Part shown: in pieces, positions 10,034 through 23,240 of the stretch
Layout of the letters: every line of letters starts with the position of its first letter
Position numbering within the stretch: position 1 is the first letter of the stretch
Assembly (NCBI GenBank): GCA_030272155.1
Contig: CP126197.1
Span: forward strand, 3,030,001 to 3,094,000
DNA length: 64,000 bases
Direction of reading: 5' to 3'
Origin: Tetradesmus obliquus
Taxonomy: Eukaryota > Chlorophyta > Chlorophyceae > Sphaeropleales > Scenedesmaceae
Program-made: the position numbers and the translations under genes
The notes under the pieces: generated by a model
The model's database searches: none
The model's input: only the letters and a program-made list of their open reading frames with translations
What the model was told of the DNA's origin: nothing

Positions 10034-12889
10034 GCCTCAGCAGCAGCAGCAGTAGCACGCCGCAGCATGCAGCCGCTCATTCTCAAGCATCTAGCCCCTT
10101 GCTGGACGTGCATGCTTGCAAGCGGGTGTTGGGTCTGTCACTAACAAGCCCGCATGCCGCACACGCGTCACCTTGCAAACGGGTACTTCTTTGTTGAGTT
10201 CCCTGTTATTTGTGCATAGTTGCTGGTGTGCACCAGACATTGCGTGTTGCTGCACCGCTCAAAGTTGCACCACATGCATGTTATCCAGTGTGACTAGTCA
10301 CCCTGCAACTTACTGTAGTCAGACCAATCACATTGATGATGTTGCTTGTGCCGCAGCCTACGCGCTGGGCTTCCTCGACTGCAAGGACATCTCCGCGCGC
10401 TGCATGCCTCACTCACTCGCATATCACGCTGCCCTTTCCCCTGCCCTGCCTGCTGCTTGCTTGCCTGTATTTATCTTGCAGCCTACGCGCTGGGCTTCCT
10501 GGACTGCAAGGACATCAGCGCGCGCTGCATGCCTCACTCACCCTGCTGCTGCATGTTTCCTGCATCCTGCCTTCATCATCCTGCTGGCTATGCGCTGGGG
10601 CTTCGTGGACTGCAAGGACATCTCCGCACGCTGCATGCCTCCCTAACCCGCATCTCATGCTGCTTTCTTCCCTGCCCTGCCCGCTGCTTTGCTTGCGTCG
10701 TTTCTCCCTTCAGCCTACGCGCTGGGATTCCTGCACTGCAAGGGCATCTTCGCGCGCTGCATGCTCAATCATCCTGCAACTTACTCTGCCTTCTTCCCTG
10801 CCCTGCCTGCTGCTTGTTTGCCTGTATTTGTCTTGCAGCCTACGCGCTGGGCTTCCTGGACTGCAAGGACATCTCCGCGCGCTGCATGCTGACCATCTTC
10901 CAGTTCTTCGCCACCAAGACTGATGCCAGCGTGCTGCGCATGCTGTCCGGCAGCCCTGCTGACCGCCTGCTGAAGCCTATAACAGACTACATTGAGGCAA
11001 AGGGCGGCCGCATCCACCTGCGCTACGGCTGCAAGTGAGTGCGGGCTATCGGGCTGTGGTTGCTGCACATACACAGCCTGCTTTGGGGCGCTGTGTGTCC
11101 TGTGGACGTTGCACACGGCATTGAGACAATTGGACTGCCATCTGCACCCTGCATGTGTTCTGTTCAACATACCTGCCATAACATGTTGCTGACCATGTTG
11201 CGTTTTGCGTGCCTGCTTCTTTCCTCGCCAACCTTGCAGGGAGGTGCAGTACGAGCAGGGGCCTGATGGCAAGCCGCGCGTTACCGGCCTGCTGCTAGCA
11301 AAGGCGGGGCAGCAGCAGGTGGTGACAGCAGACGCTTACGTGGCAGCGCTGGACATTCCTGGCGTGCAGCGGCTGCTGCCGCAGCAGTGGCGCAGCATGG
11401 CTGAGTTTGACAACATCTACAAGCTGGTGGGGGTGCCGGTGATCACAGTGCAGCTGCGGTGAGTGTTGTGCAGTGCATTTTGCAGGGTTCGAGTCAGCAT
11501 GTAATTGCGATGTGCCTAGTGCAATGTGTGTGGGTATGCGGTGGGTTGTTGTGGTGGAAGGTGGCTGCTTTTGCAGACAGTCTGCGTTGATGCTGCTGCA
11601 CTGCCATGTCAAGCATGTACTTGCATTGAGCCTGCTGCCTGGTGTGGCCTGTGATGAACACTCCTCTGGAGTATATGCCCGAAAAAATCCTGTGGGAACA
11701 TAAACGAGCTTTTTAACCCTGAGGCCTGCACACCGTCCCCATTGTATCTACACCTCTTCACTCCAGCATGCATCAGTATTTTAAGCGTCCCGCAGCAACC
11801 AAGCCCAGCATCTTTGTGACTCATGCCCGCCAATAACCATCTAACCTCCTTTGCTCATCCCTGCAACTGCAGCAGCGATGGCTGGGTCACTGAGCTGAGG
11901 GATCTGAGCCTAATATTTGCTGATCTTATAATCAACGGCCTTTCACTCACCGCGCATGCAGCTACAATGGCTGGGTCACTGAGCGGAAGAATGCAGCACG
12001 TTGCTTCTGCGTTGCTCGACACCATTCAATATCAAATGCCTTGTTACTTTGTCACTTTGCCTGCAGGTATGACGGCTGGGTCACTGAGCTGAAGGATGCA
12101 GCGCGCGTGAAGGACCTGCGGGCAGCTGCAGGCATCGACAACCTGCTCTACTCCGCAGACACCTACTTCTCCTGCTTTGCTGACCTGGCGCTGACCAGCC
12201 CCGTGGATTACTTCAAGGAGGGCCAGGGCAGCCTGATGCAGTGCGTGATCACGCCAGCAGCGCCCTACATGCCTTGGACGAATGAGGCCATCGCAGCAGA
12301 GACAGACAAGCAGGTGCGGCGCTGATCGGGTACTGTTGTTACACTTGGCTGCTGTTGCTGTTGCACATCCCCGAGATCGATGAGGCAATCGCAAGAGACG
12401 TACAAGCATCTTCGCAGTTCAGAAAGGATTGCTTGTGAGTGGTGTGCTTGCTCTGTTGGGTGATTCGTTGTTGGTGGCCTAAGGTCTCTTGTGGTGTTCG
12501 CTTGGTTGCGGCTGTGCATGCCATGAACCAACAAGAAGCAAAAGAATTTCACAACCTCCGTACCTTCTCTGTACCCTCCCGCCCCGCAGGTGCGCCAGCT
12601 CTTCCCCAGCGCGCGCAACCTCAACATGACCTGGCACAGCATCGTAAAGATTGGCCAGTCCCTGTACCGCGAGGCTCCTGGAATGGACCCCTTCAGGCCA
12701 GACCAGGCCACCCCTGTGCCTAACTTCTTCCTGGCGGGCAGCTACACCAAGCAGGACTACATTGATAGCATGGAGGGAGCTACGCTGAGCGGCAGGCAGT
12801 GTGCTGGCGCAGTGCTGGCTGCGGCGCCGCGGCTGGCGGGTGCGGCGGCGAAGCTGCAGCAGCAGGCCAAGCAGGCGGTGGCGGTGTAG
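6701..12889 (+). CDS. ZDS: Zeta-carotene desaturase, plastid carotenoid biosynthesis
   Basis: This FAD enzyme desaturates zeta-carotene towards lycopene in the plastid, with electrons passed to plastoquinone. Exons: 6701-6988, 7326-7405, 7939-8023, 8383-8566, 9250-9368, 9782-9875, 10839-11034, 11240-11458, 12067-12313 and 12590-12889, giving 603 residues, close to plant ZDS length. Recognisable blocks are the dinucleotide-binding motif [98 protein letters not shown] and the C-terminal [20 protein letters not shown]. It is ZDS rather than phytoene desaturase because these blocks match plant ZDS almost word for word. The first 60 residues are Ser/Thr/Ala-rich with few acids, fitting a transit peptide, but an acceptor at 6869 could instead join a 5' exon I cannot see. 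Five of its introns carry partial exon copies. Confidence 0.96.
7382..7625 (+). repeat. ZDS exon-2 3'-end repeats
   Basis: The end of the exon encoding AVELLDQ plus its GGGGTGAGC donor (7382-7410) recurs nearly exactly at about 7509-7545 and in decayed form at about 7597-7625. The first copy is the functional exon end. Confidence 0.75.
8514..8830 (+). repeat. Three-copy ZDS junction array (exon end and donor)
   Basis: A segment encoding [18 protein letters not shown] with its donor GTGAGTGT occurs at 8514-8575, 8636-8698 and 8767-8830. The period is 122-131 bp. Only the first copy is attached to the full exon. The others lie in the following intron yet still read the same peptide with few changes. 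Confidence 0.88.
8985..9615 (+). repeat. ZDS arrays on both sides of one exon
   Basis: The acceptor and first part of the exon encoding [18 protein letters not shown] are present at about 8985-9050, 9114-9180 and 9250 onward (period 129-132 bp). The first two copies are almost identical to each other. The middle of the same exon ([14 protein letters not shown]) is then repeated after it at about 9464-9513 and 9553-9615. A single 119-nt exon is therefore flanked by arrays on both sides. Confidence 0.88.
10355..10900 (+). repeat. Five-copy ZDS acceptor array
   Basis: The acceptor CAG plus the first 45-50 nt of the exon encoding [17 protein letters not shown] occurs at about 10355, 10478, 10585, 10711 and 10839. 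Only the last continues into the full exon ([11 protein letters not shown]). The copies differ by scattered substitutions, and some change residues (for example [12 protein letters not shown] in the fourth). The pyrimidine-rich intron part (CCCTGCCCTGCC...) is repeated with the exon part. Confidence 0.9.
11865..12400 (+). repeat. ZDS exon-9 junction repeats
   Basis: Decayed copies of the start of the exon encoding [10 protein letters not shown] lie at about 11865-11905 and 11960-11990, ahead of the true exon at 12067. A decayed copy of its end (around [11 protein letters not shown]) lies at about 12372-12400, after the true donor at 12314. Confidence 0.65.
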
Positions 12890-14320
12890 GGGAGTGTTGT
12901 CAGAGGCATGGCGGTTTGCTGCTGGGTTGGAGGTTAGCCAAAGTTAGGCAGGTGAATGCAACGAGCGGCTGTTGTTGTGACAGCTGGCTGGCGGGCAGCT
13001 GCCCAAGCGGGAGCTGGGTGCCTGGGGCGGTGATGATCTTTGTAGGCATGTGATTCACTGTGGCAATGTTGGCAGCAGCTTGGGTCGAGCTCGCAGCAGC
13101 AGGTCCAGCTGACCAGCCAATGCAGCTGCCTGGGCTGTCAGAGCAGCAGCGCCAGCAGCAGCAGGAACAGCAGCATCAGCACCACCACCACCAGCAGCAG
13201 CAGCAGCAGCTGCTGCAAAACCCTGGGTTTCTGTGAGGTTGTAGTGAGCACGCTGTTCATTGGATGCATCGCATGTGAGCGCTGCTTCTTGTTACTGGGT
13301 GGTGTGGCTGGGTCTCAAGGGCAGATGAAGAAGGGAGTTTGCTTGAGAGAGCTGGCTTGGTTTCGCTGGGTTGTGCTGTTGCACGCGCAGGTTGAAGCGG
13401 ATATATATCCGGATGCTTGAAACGTGGGCAAGCGGGTGCACATCTCATCAGCCGGCCGTTATAACACCTTGTTATAACAGGCAATAGTCCGGCTGCAGCC
13501 TGCCCTTTCTGGGCTTGCTGCGTCATGTGATGTTGTGAGTGGCAATGCCGTTCAGTTGAGAGCAGCATGTGTGTTTGGTTAGCAGCTTGCGCTGCAGCTG
13601 CAGCGTCATACTATTAGCAGGTTGCCGCTTGTTTGTTTGCTGGCCGCATTGGCTAGTTTTTGTGCTGGGATTGCAGGAGTGTTTTGTTGCCGTTTGAGCA
13701 GCATGCAATAGACTGACATGCGTACCCGCATGCAGGATAAACGTTTGCAGGCAGGCATGTGCCGCTCTGATGGTGGGATCATTTGACCATAAGACATGTG
13801 ACACCACGCTGCTGTGAACTGCCTGCAGGGCGATTTTTAACGCTGTCGGATGCTATCTCTGCTTTTGGCAGGCATTTATAGTGGACAAGGTTTTGACGTC
13901 AGTTTGATGGTCCTGCAGCGGGCGAAAACATCGCTTCACAGTTGAAGCAGCTGTACAGCCTTTGAACGGGATTCTGTGCGCTACAAATCAGCAGCTCCTC
14001 TGCAGTTCCTGTACACAGCATTACGTTCCATGCTTATCTGCTTACCTTAGTGCCAGGCGTGCTGAAATTGCGGCTTGTCAGCTGCCTGCCAAATCTGGCG
14101 CTAGCAAGTGTGACAGACTGCGTCACGGAACGGCGCAGCTAACGTGCAGTAGTTCAAACAGACTCGACGAGGGCCGCCCAGGTAGTCAATAACTATAAAC
14201 TACTAGCCGAGTATTTGCGTTTGGTTGGTTGCTCTGCACGCAACGAGTACAAGCAGCAGTACAACGATGCATAGCTGACCTGCAGCTCTGGACGCAAGCA
14301 TAGTTAATTATCAGCACAAA
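12890..14320. other. Intergenic: ZDS 3' flank and sulfatase promoter
   Basis: No gene is supported here. A CAG/CAC-rich tract lies at about 13138-13216, just after the ZDS stop. The region upstream of 14321 should contain the sulfatase promoter. I see no TGTAA close behind the ZDS stop, so its 3' end cannot be placed. Confidence 0.5.
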
Positions 14321-14793
14321 ATGAGGCGGCTCGTAGCTGTTGCTATAGCTGTGGGTGTGGCGCTGGCGACAGCAGCAGCAGGTGACCTTGATGGCGAAAC
14401 CGTTTCCGCAAGTGGCGCAACCGCATAGCTAGAAAACGTGACAACGTACCTTAATCATCATAAAAGCGTCTGGTGTTTGAATCAGCTGTTTCCTGTGGTG
14501 CCGTTCAGCACTGCGCAGAAAAGGCGGGCTGCAGCATGCAGCAGCATCGCTGGACTGTACCAGAGCAAAATCAGCCTGCTTATATTAGGGAACTGTACTC
14601 CACCTTTTCTCTCACTTTGTACTCGCTGTGCTCGGTACGTGTCGCAGGTTCATCGGCAGCAGACATCCCCCTCAGCACTCCATCACAGATCCAGTGGCCT
14701 GTGTCATTGGACACAGACCTGCTTGCAGACATTGGCAAGGTACATGAAAGCGTTGCCACAGCACCGTCACAGCACATTTTGGAACCGGCAGCT

Positions 14794-14864
<71 letters not shown>

Positions 14865-15258
14865 CAACAGCACTGGATTACCTGCAGGAGCCGCCGCCGC
14901 AGCAGCAGCACAGGGTGATGCTGCCTCAGCATCAGCAGCAGATGTGACAGATGCTGCCAGCACAGCTGCAGCGCCTACTGTTCTTGCAGGAGCAGCAGGA
15001 GCAGCACCAGCTGCACAGTCTGACTGCAGCACCGCAGCAGCTGCTGGCGCCTCTCTGCCAGCTCACGGGGCACCTGCAGATCCTGTGGCTGGCGGACAGT
15101 ATGATAATGAAGGTGATAACGACATTGAGGATGCTGATGCCAACGATGACAAAGAACAAAATGATGTTGAAGAAAATGATGATGAAGAGGTTGGTGGGGA
15201 AGTTGCTTACGAGGAACAAGATGTGGAAGCTGAAGACACGGGCGACTATGACGAGGAC

Positions 15259-15308
<50 letters not shown>

Positions 15309-17530
15309 TGGGGACAGCAACGGCGCAGCAGCGGGCCAGAATGGCACTGCCAATGCCAACTATGGGCCTGCACAGGGCTGCATCCCACCCAGTGAGTCAG
15401 CAGGCGTATCAAGCAGCTGGGCCAGACCTGTTGACAACATTTTGGATTCGTCTTGAACATGAATTGCTTTCACTGCCAGCAGCGGTTGCACGCATCAGCC
15501 CAGCCAGCTACCCTCCCTGGCTGTGAAAGCAACAGGTATTTACAATTTTAACAATCCTGGTGCTGGCCTGACTCGTATACACCTTACACCTATACGTCAT
15601 GTGCCGCTGCTGCAGCCCTGCCAGACCCACAGCCGCTGGGTGTGCGCATCCCCCGCATGGCAGCTGCTGCTGCTGATGGCGGCAGCCGCCCCAACTTCAT
15701 CGTCATCCTCACCGGTGAGACACTCGGCAGCAAGTAACTGGGGCTGCAGCTGTGTAGTTTAGGCTGTGGCTGTTGCTGTGGCTGATGCAGCAGACGCGGC
15801 CAGTGCTGCTGGCGGCAGCCGTCCCAACTTCATCGTCATCCTGGTGAGACACTCGGCAGCAGCCGACTGTGGCTGTGGCTGTGTGGCTGTGGCTGTGTGG
15901 CTGTGGCTGTGTGGCTGTGGCTGTGTGGCTGTGGCTGCGGCTGCGGCTGTGGCTGCGGCTGCGCTGTGGCTGCGGCTGCGGCTGCGGCTGTGGCTGCGGC
16001 TGTGGCTGATGCAGTAGACCCAGCCACTGCTGGCGGCAGGCGTACCAACTTCACTCTCATCAATGGCACATCATTGATCACTTGCAGATGATCAGGGCTG
16101 GGATGACATCAGCCTCAACCACCCGAGGGCCCCAGGCAGTACACCAGACTTCATCAAGACCCCAAACATGGACAAGTTCCTGCAGCGCTCCACTCGCTTC
16201 GACAACTTCTACGTGGCGCCCATGTGCTCCCAGAGCCGCGCTGCGCTGCTCACCGGCAGGGCCTTTGCGCGCACAGGCACTATGCTTGTCAATGTAGGTG
16301 CTGTGATGTCAGCTTAAGGCATGTCATTCGAAAGCAATTGCATGCAGCAGGTGTTGCAAGTCATTCTTGACAGGTGTCCTGCAGATGCAACAGATCCAGA
16401 GCTCAGCTTGTTGTCGTGTGCGGAGCTGCTTTCAGCAGCTCATTATCCCTGCTGCTGCTGCTGCCGCCTCTGCTTGACCACCAGGGTGGCTACGACTACA
16501 TGAACCGTGGTGAGAAAACCGCCGGCCACATCATGGCGGCCGATGGCTACAAGACTGCACACTTTGGCAAGTGGCACAACGGGCGCACGCTGGGCTACGA
16601 GCCGTGGCACTTTGGCTTTGAGGACAGCTGGTTCCCTGAGCTGTACATCAACCTGGACAACATGATGCGGTAAGGCTGGGCGTGCTGGTTGGCTGAGATT
16701 TAGTGTAATTTTTGTGGGTTGGTTGTGTGTGGTGCGGGGGTGGCTGCAAGAGCAATGTAGAACCTGGACAGCATGAATGCGGCGCGGGCAGTGGATGCGG
16801 CTGTTTGCCTGTGAAACCTGTCAGGTGTGGGTTTCGTGGGATATGAGCCATGGCACTTAGATTAGAGCAGAGCTGGTTCCCGGGGCCGTACACAAGCCTG
16901 GACAACATGATACAGTGTGGCCAGTGGAGCTGGCTGCATCCACTCAAAAACCCTGCCAGATAATCTACATCACATTCTACGTGTGGGTGCTGATGTAGCT
17001 TTGGATCTGCTGCAGCTTGTTGTGCTTCTGTGAAGGGGTTGCCCTTCTTCAAAAAACGTAGCGACATACACAGCGCGCCACAAAGCAAGTTGGCATGGAA
17101 AAGCACGGCTAGACATGACAAAAACTGCGGCACTGGTTGCACCCTCCGTACAACCCATACAACTCGTGAACTTCCGACTGACCGCAATGCTGGCATTCCT
17201 CTGCTGCCGTGCTGCTGTGCTGCTGTGATGCTACGCTGATGTGGGTTAACTCCGGACCTTCCACTGGTTGGCATTCAAACAGGCACAACGGTGAGGCCGC
17301 CAGTCTCTGCAGTGCCTGCTGCAGCAGCTATGAGCCGCTCCACCTGCTTTACTTAGTTTTAGTGCTTTTGTGAGCAGCAGCATGAGAAGTGGCAGCTGCC
17401 AACTCACGCAAACTACAGCAGGTGCTGATGCTGTGTGTTGTTTACACAGCCCAACGCATCTAAATGCCATCTGCATGCTGCGGCATTCCAGCTGATGTGA
17501 ATAATGTGATGTTGCAGCTGAGACAAGTGT

Positions 17531-17569
<39 letters not shown>

Positions 17570-19513
17570 AGGCGAGTATGTGCAGACCGAGGGGCTGATG
17601 GAGCAGGACCTCATGGACAAGATGCTGGGGTGGCTCAGCCAGCAGCAGCAGCAGCAGCAGGGCGGCAACAGCAGCCAGCCCTTCTTCCTGTACTATGCTC
17701 CCAACGCCATCCACCAGTGAGCTGCTCTGCGTGTTGGCTGTGCTTGTCTAGCACTGTTTGTGCAAGCGCTGGGCGCTCCCTAAATATGTGCCGGAAGGAA
17801 TGCAGCCCTGCTGGCATCCACCAGTGAGCTGCTCTGCGAGCTTGCTGTTGGGCTCGTGACACAACCAGCACCCTGTTGACATCTGCGCGCTTGCTGTTTG
17901 GCTTGTAACACAGCCAGCATGCTGTTGGTGTCTGTCGGATGTGCTGCCTGCGACGTTGCTTGTGCAAGCGGTTGGACATCGGCTGGCTTTGCGCCAGCAG
18001 GAGGTGCAGCAGTACAGACGGTTGATGACATCTGACCCCTGCTAGTCAAACATACCTTCCAACTGCCCACTGCTGCTGCTGCTGCCGCTGCTGCTGCCGC
18101 TGCTGCTGCCGCTTGGCTGCAGGGGCTGGATGCGCCCTGGGCAGGGCCCCAAGTGGCAGCGGCCCGCGCCTGAGCCCTACCTGCAGAAGTACATGCACCT
18201 GCTGGAGCAGAACGTCTCAATATCCACCATCGAGGTGCGGCGCAACAGCAACAGCAGCATCATCATCAGCAGCAGCAGCAGGATTTCCAGGTGCCCTTGT
18301 TGACCTACTGGATTGATGGTGTGCAGCATGTGCTGCTTGCATAATTTCCTGCAGTTACTGCTGGTGCAGTGCGCACACAACAGAGTGCAAGCCAGGCTGG
18401 AGTATGCAACAACACATCGGCATGCTTATCCTCCACCAGTGCCAAGAAACGTAATACATCGTAAAGAACAGTTTAATAGTCAAATTTTGAACATATGTGG
18501 ATCATTCTTGAGTACATCATTGACGTGCTAGGCCGACTGTTTGGCTAAACAGATGCCAAGCAGCTCACATGAATCCAACTTATTACATGACACTTTTCAA
18601 ACCTGCTGTGACAGGTGTGGGCCATGCTGGAGTACATGGATGATGTCCTGGGCCGGCTGCTTGACTGGCTGGAGGCCAAAAAGAATACCACAAAGTAACA
18701 TGTTATGTAACGCTGTTCAAACCCGCTGCGACAGGTGTGGGCCATGCTGGAGTACATGGATGTTGTCCTGGGCCGACTGTTTGGCTGAACACATGTCAAG
18801 CAACTCAGATCAACCCAACTTGTTACATGACACATTTCAAAACCGCTGTGACAGGTGTGGGCCATGCTGGAGTACATGGATGACGTGCTGGGGCGCCTGC
18901 TTGACTTGCTGGAGGCCAACAAGCACATCAAAATTTCATGGTATGTAACACTTTTCAAACCTGCTGCAACAGGTCTGGGCCATGCTGGAGTACATGGATG
19001 ATGTCCCGGGCCGGCTCTTTGACTTCATTGAGGCCAATATAACAACACAAATCGAAACAGGTTACATAACACTTTTCAAACCGGCTGTGACAGGTGTGGG
19101 CCATGCTGGAGTACATGGATGATGTCCTGGGCCGGCTCTTTGACTTCATTGAGGCCAGCCCGCTGCGCGACAACACCTACGTCATGATCATGGGCGACAA
19201 CGGCAGCGAGCTGTTTGACGGGGAGAGGATCACAGAAGGCAACTTGGAGGTGCGCTGCTGCTGCTGCTGCTGCTGCTGCTTGGATCTGCATATAGAGCTT
19301 AGAAGGCTGGTAGTCACAGCTACTCATAACAGTCCTACACCAATGCACAACCCCAGCCACTTCAAGCACACAAAGTATGACTACCACAACCGAGATCACT
19401 TGAGCCTGCTGCTGCTGTTGCTGCTTTGCTGCTGCTGCCGCACATCAGCACATTTCCAACGGCATGCACGGCTGCAAGCGCCTCATGCAAAAATGGCATC
19501 TGCAACTCAATCG

Positions 19514-19587
<74 letters not shown>

Positions 19588-22500
19588 AGAAGCGCATGCC
19601 CAGTGGCATGCAGGGTTACAAGCGCTCCGTAGAAGAAGGAGGCATCCGCAACTTCCTGGCTGTGCAGGGCCCCGGGGTGCAGGGCGGCGTGGTTGACAGC
19701 ACCCTGCTGGACATCACTGACGTGGTGCCTACTGTGGCTGACCTGGCTGGCGTGCCTGAGGGGGCAGGAGGTATGTTTTGGCAGCCAGTACACCCTGATA
19801 TATCATAACCCATGCTGGACTTTCTGAGTTATGCGCACAGCTGTTTCAGCTCTCTATGGTGGGCCCGGTGCTGAGCTGTTGGTTGTTGAGGTGCTGCGGA
19901 AATGTATTTGGACATTCACTCAAGCATATAGGCCGACAGAATTCTGGCATGCAAGCCTAGTGCTCAGGGTTGCCTCCACTGCTGCTGCTGCTGCTGCTGC
20001 TGCTGCGTCAGGCCACCTGCCCTTCAGCGGCCAGAGCTTTGCCAACCTGCTGCTGGCAGGCGGCAAGGCAGCAGGCAAGGCCCGCAGGGGCAGTGCGCTG
20101 GCCAGCCAGGAGCAGCAGGACCGCTTCCTATTTTCGATGAGCCCCATGTGCTGGGACCCTGACAGCGTGCCTGAGCTGGATGCTGACAGGTGGGTATGGG
20201 CTATGCTGATGCAACCACAGTTGTCTGTGCTTGTCAGATGTGTCAAGGTTTCGACTTTCAGATGTTTGCTGAGCCCCATGCTGGACCCTGACAGTGTGCC
20301 ACAGCTCGATGCAGACAGGTGGGCCGCAGTGGGCTGCATCATTTGTGTTTGTTGGCTGTGTTTGCTTCCTGCTTTAGATGAGCCCCATGTGCTGGCACCC
20401 TGACAGTGTGCCTGAACTGGATGCTGACAGGTGGGGTTGAGTTCAATCGGTGCAAGGCGAATCAGCTGTGCTGTCGGATATGCCAAGGCTTTGCCTATTT
20501 GCCAGTGAGCATCATGTGCTGGGACCCTGACAGTGTGCCTGGGCCTGATGCAAACAGGTGGGCTGTGGTAGGTTGCGGTGGGCTCCGTTGAGTGCAAGCT
20601 GAGTGGGCTGTGCTTGTTGGCTGTGTCTGCGTCCTATTTTGATGAGCCCCATATGCTGGGGTACACTGTACTGACAGCGTGCCAGAGCGTGCAGCAGGTG
20701 GGTGGGCTGCGGTGGGCTGTGCTGCAGTCAAGCTGGGTGAGCTGTGATTGTCAGGTGTGTCAGGGGTTGGGCTTGATCAGGTTCTTTGACGCGCTCCATG
20801 TGCTTTTCAATGCTTGGACCTTGCAGGAAGGTGATCAAGCTGCAGCCGCTGCTGGACTGTGACACTGGCCAGTCCTGGTACTGCTGTTGTACCGACTGGT
20901 GTCATTGTTTAATCCATGCACCCTTGCAGGAAGGTGATCAAGCCGCAGCCGCTGCTGGACTTTGACACGGGTGGTGTCAACAACGCGCTGTACAGCTACA
21001 TCCACAATGACACCGGCAACGCCACGCTCGGCTTTGAGCGCTGCATTGGCGTGCGGTACAAGGAGTACAAGTGGATTGGGCGCACTGGCAAGGTCTACAG
21101 GTGGGGCTGCTGCTGCTGCTGCTGCTGCCACAGTCCTTGTGTGTGTGTTCGTGACTTGCAGATGTGGCATGCGCCTGTGTCAGTCCTGTGGCATTGGCTG
21201 CATCACGAAACCTTTTTCTAAACTGGATGCTTGTGTGTGTTCGGGGCGTAGCTCTACTTGGGTATGTGCACAACAATATCTGCTTGTGTCTGCTGCTGCA
21301 GGCTGCCTGGTGACAGCCACATCGAGCTGCCCTGCAATGAGGTGACCGGGGAAGAAGGGGAGGCGCTCGCTGACCTGATGGCAAGCGCGGCACGGCGCTG
21401 GTGGGCCGACCTGGTGGCTGAGGTGGGCGCTGCGCGATTATGAACTGTATAACACATTTGTCACACATCTGTAACACAGTTGCAATCATGAACTGTTAAC
21501 TGACACATTTGTAACACAGTTGAAAATGCAGTTGTGAGGGCGGTTGGGAGGGCTGACCTGGTGGGCCGACCTGGTGGCTGAGGTGGGTGCCAGATCCATC
21601 TGCGCCAGCCACTAACCATCCTAAACCACCTGTTCTGGGTGCCACAGCAACACAGCTTGCAAATGCCAACCTGCTTTGTCCTGTCCAGCAGCGACATTCA
21701 GCAAACCCCAACTATCTGGTGCACTGCCTGCGGCCAAAAAATCTCATGTACATCTTTCGGGTTGTGCTGCCTCACAGTTTCCAGAAGCCAACCTTCTTCC
21801 TTGGCTGCCAGGGCTGGATTTGATGACTGATTGCACATGCGCATCTGTGCACCGCACCAACTGCAACTGCCTGCCCGGCCTGCCATGACTGCTGTGAATC
21901 CTTGCAGCCTCACAGCTTCCAGAATCCGGCCTCCTGCTTCATGATTCAGCTGTGTCCTGCAGCTACTCAAAAACTGTCTACTGTCCTATCTTGTGTGCCC
22001 TGCAGCCTCACAGCTTCCAGAAGCCCACCTTCTTCCTGGGCTTTGAGGGCTGGAACGTGGCCAATGTGCTTGTGCACCTGAAACACTTGTTCACATCATG
22101 TTGTACAAACTAAACAAAACACTATGCATGGGATGGCCTGCAACAAATATGCAGCAAGCGCATCCTGCTGGTCCTGTTTCATCCATCTGTGCCAGCCACC
22201 AACCTGAACCACCTGCTGCCAACACATTTGTGCCCTGCAGCCTCACAGCTTCCAGAAGCCGACCTTCTTCCTTGGGTTTGAGGGCTGGAACGTGACCAAC
22301 GTGCTGCCGGATGCAGCGCACGACCGCACACAAGACAGGGTGCGGCTGCTGCCCAACGGCGCGACAGGGTTTTCAGAAGTGGGCGACTACATGTGCTTCG
22401 GCACAGAGGTGAGCGCTAATATTTGTTTGTTACGACAAATGCAAAGGTATAAGGGTATCAGGCATCGGCTGACATACAGTTGCGGCGGCAGATTGGTGCT

Positions 22501-23201
22501 GTTGCTGCTGCCTGGCAGTCTTGTCTATGCTGCTGTACAGCTGCCGCTTCACCGTTGTATCACTCATGCCGCTGCTCATGCCACTGCTGCAGGTTGTGGA
22601 AGCTGCGCGGTACGAGGTGGTGCTGATGTACACCTCACGCGCCCTGGCTAGCTTTGCGCTGGCTGTGGGCCCCCTGGCGGAGATTCAGCAGGGCACAGCA
22701 CCAGCCATCACGGCACAGCTGCCGGCAATGGTGAGTAGTGCTGTATTGCTGCAGTGTGCCGCTGGCAGGAATGCATTTGTCTCTGACGCTTGCTTGCTCT
22801 TTCTGGTCCGTTGGCGAAGCATTGCTACCTGCCATGCTGTTATGATGTGTCATGCTGTTGAGGTGAATGTTGTGGCATGCTGTTGGGTCTATCATTTTCT
22901 CTGCACTGTCCAGCTTTGAGCTGGCTGTGGGCCCAGAAACTGAAATGAAAATTATTACTGATAATGCATACCGTTACCCTTGGCTGACATCCAGCAGGGC
23001 ACAGCACCATCCATCACGGCACAGCTGCCGGCCATGGTGCGTCATGCATTGATGCTTAGGGCCTTCAGTATGGTTGAATTTAGTTAGTCTTGTTGCTGTT
23101 TTGAGCCTGTCATGCAGCTAAACGCCACACACGCATGACAGCTTGAACAGATAATGTGTGTGCCTGCAGATGCACAATCACACTCACAACTCCACCTGCT
23201 G

Positions 23202-23240
<39 letters not shown>

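Noticed and set aside
10355..10900. ZDS repeats as mutually exclusive cassette exons
   Set aside because: Only the last copy is followed by the rest of the exon. The upstream copies have an acceptor but no donor at a matching place, so they are not complete alternative exons.
14321..14428. Small independent secreted peptide gene at the sulfatase start
   Set aside because: The open frame ends soon, but the GTGACC donor at 14382 joins it in phase to 14648, giving a normal signal peptide for the sulfatase.
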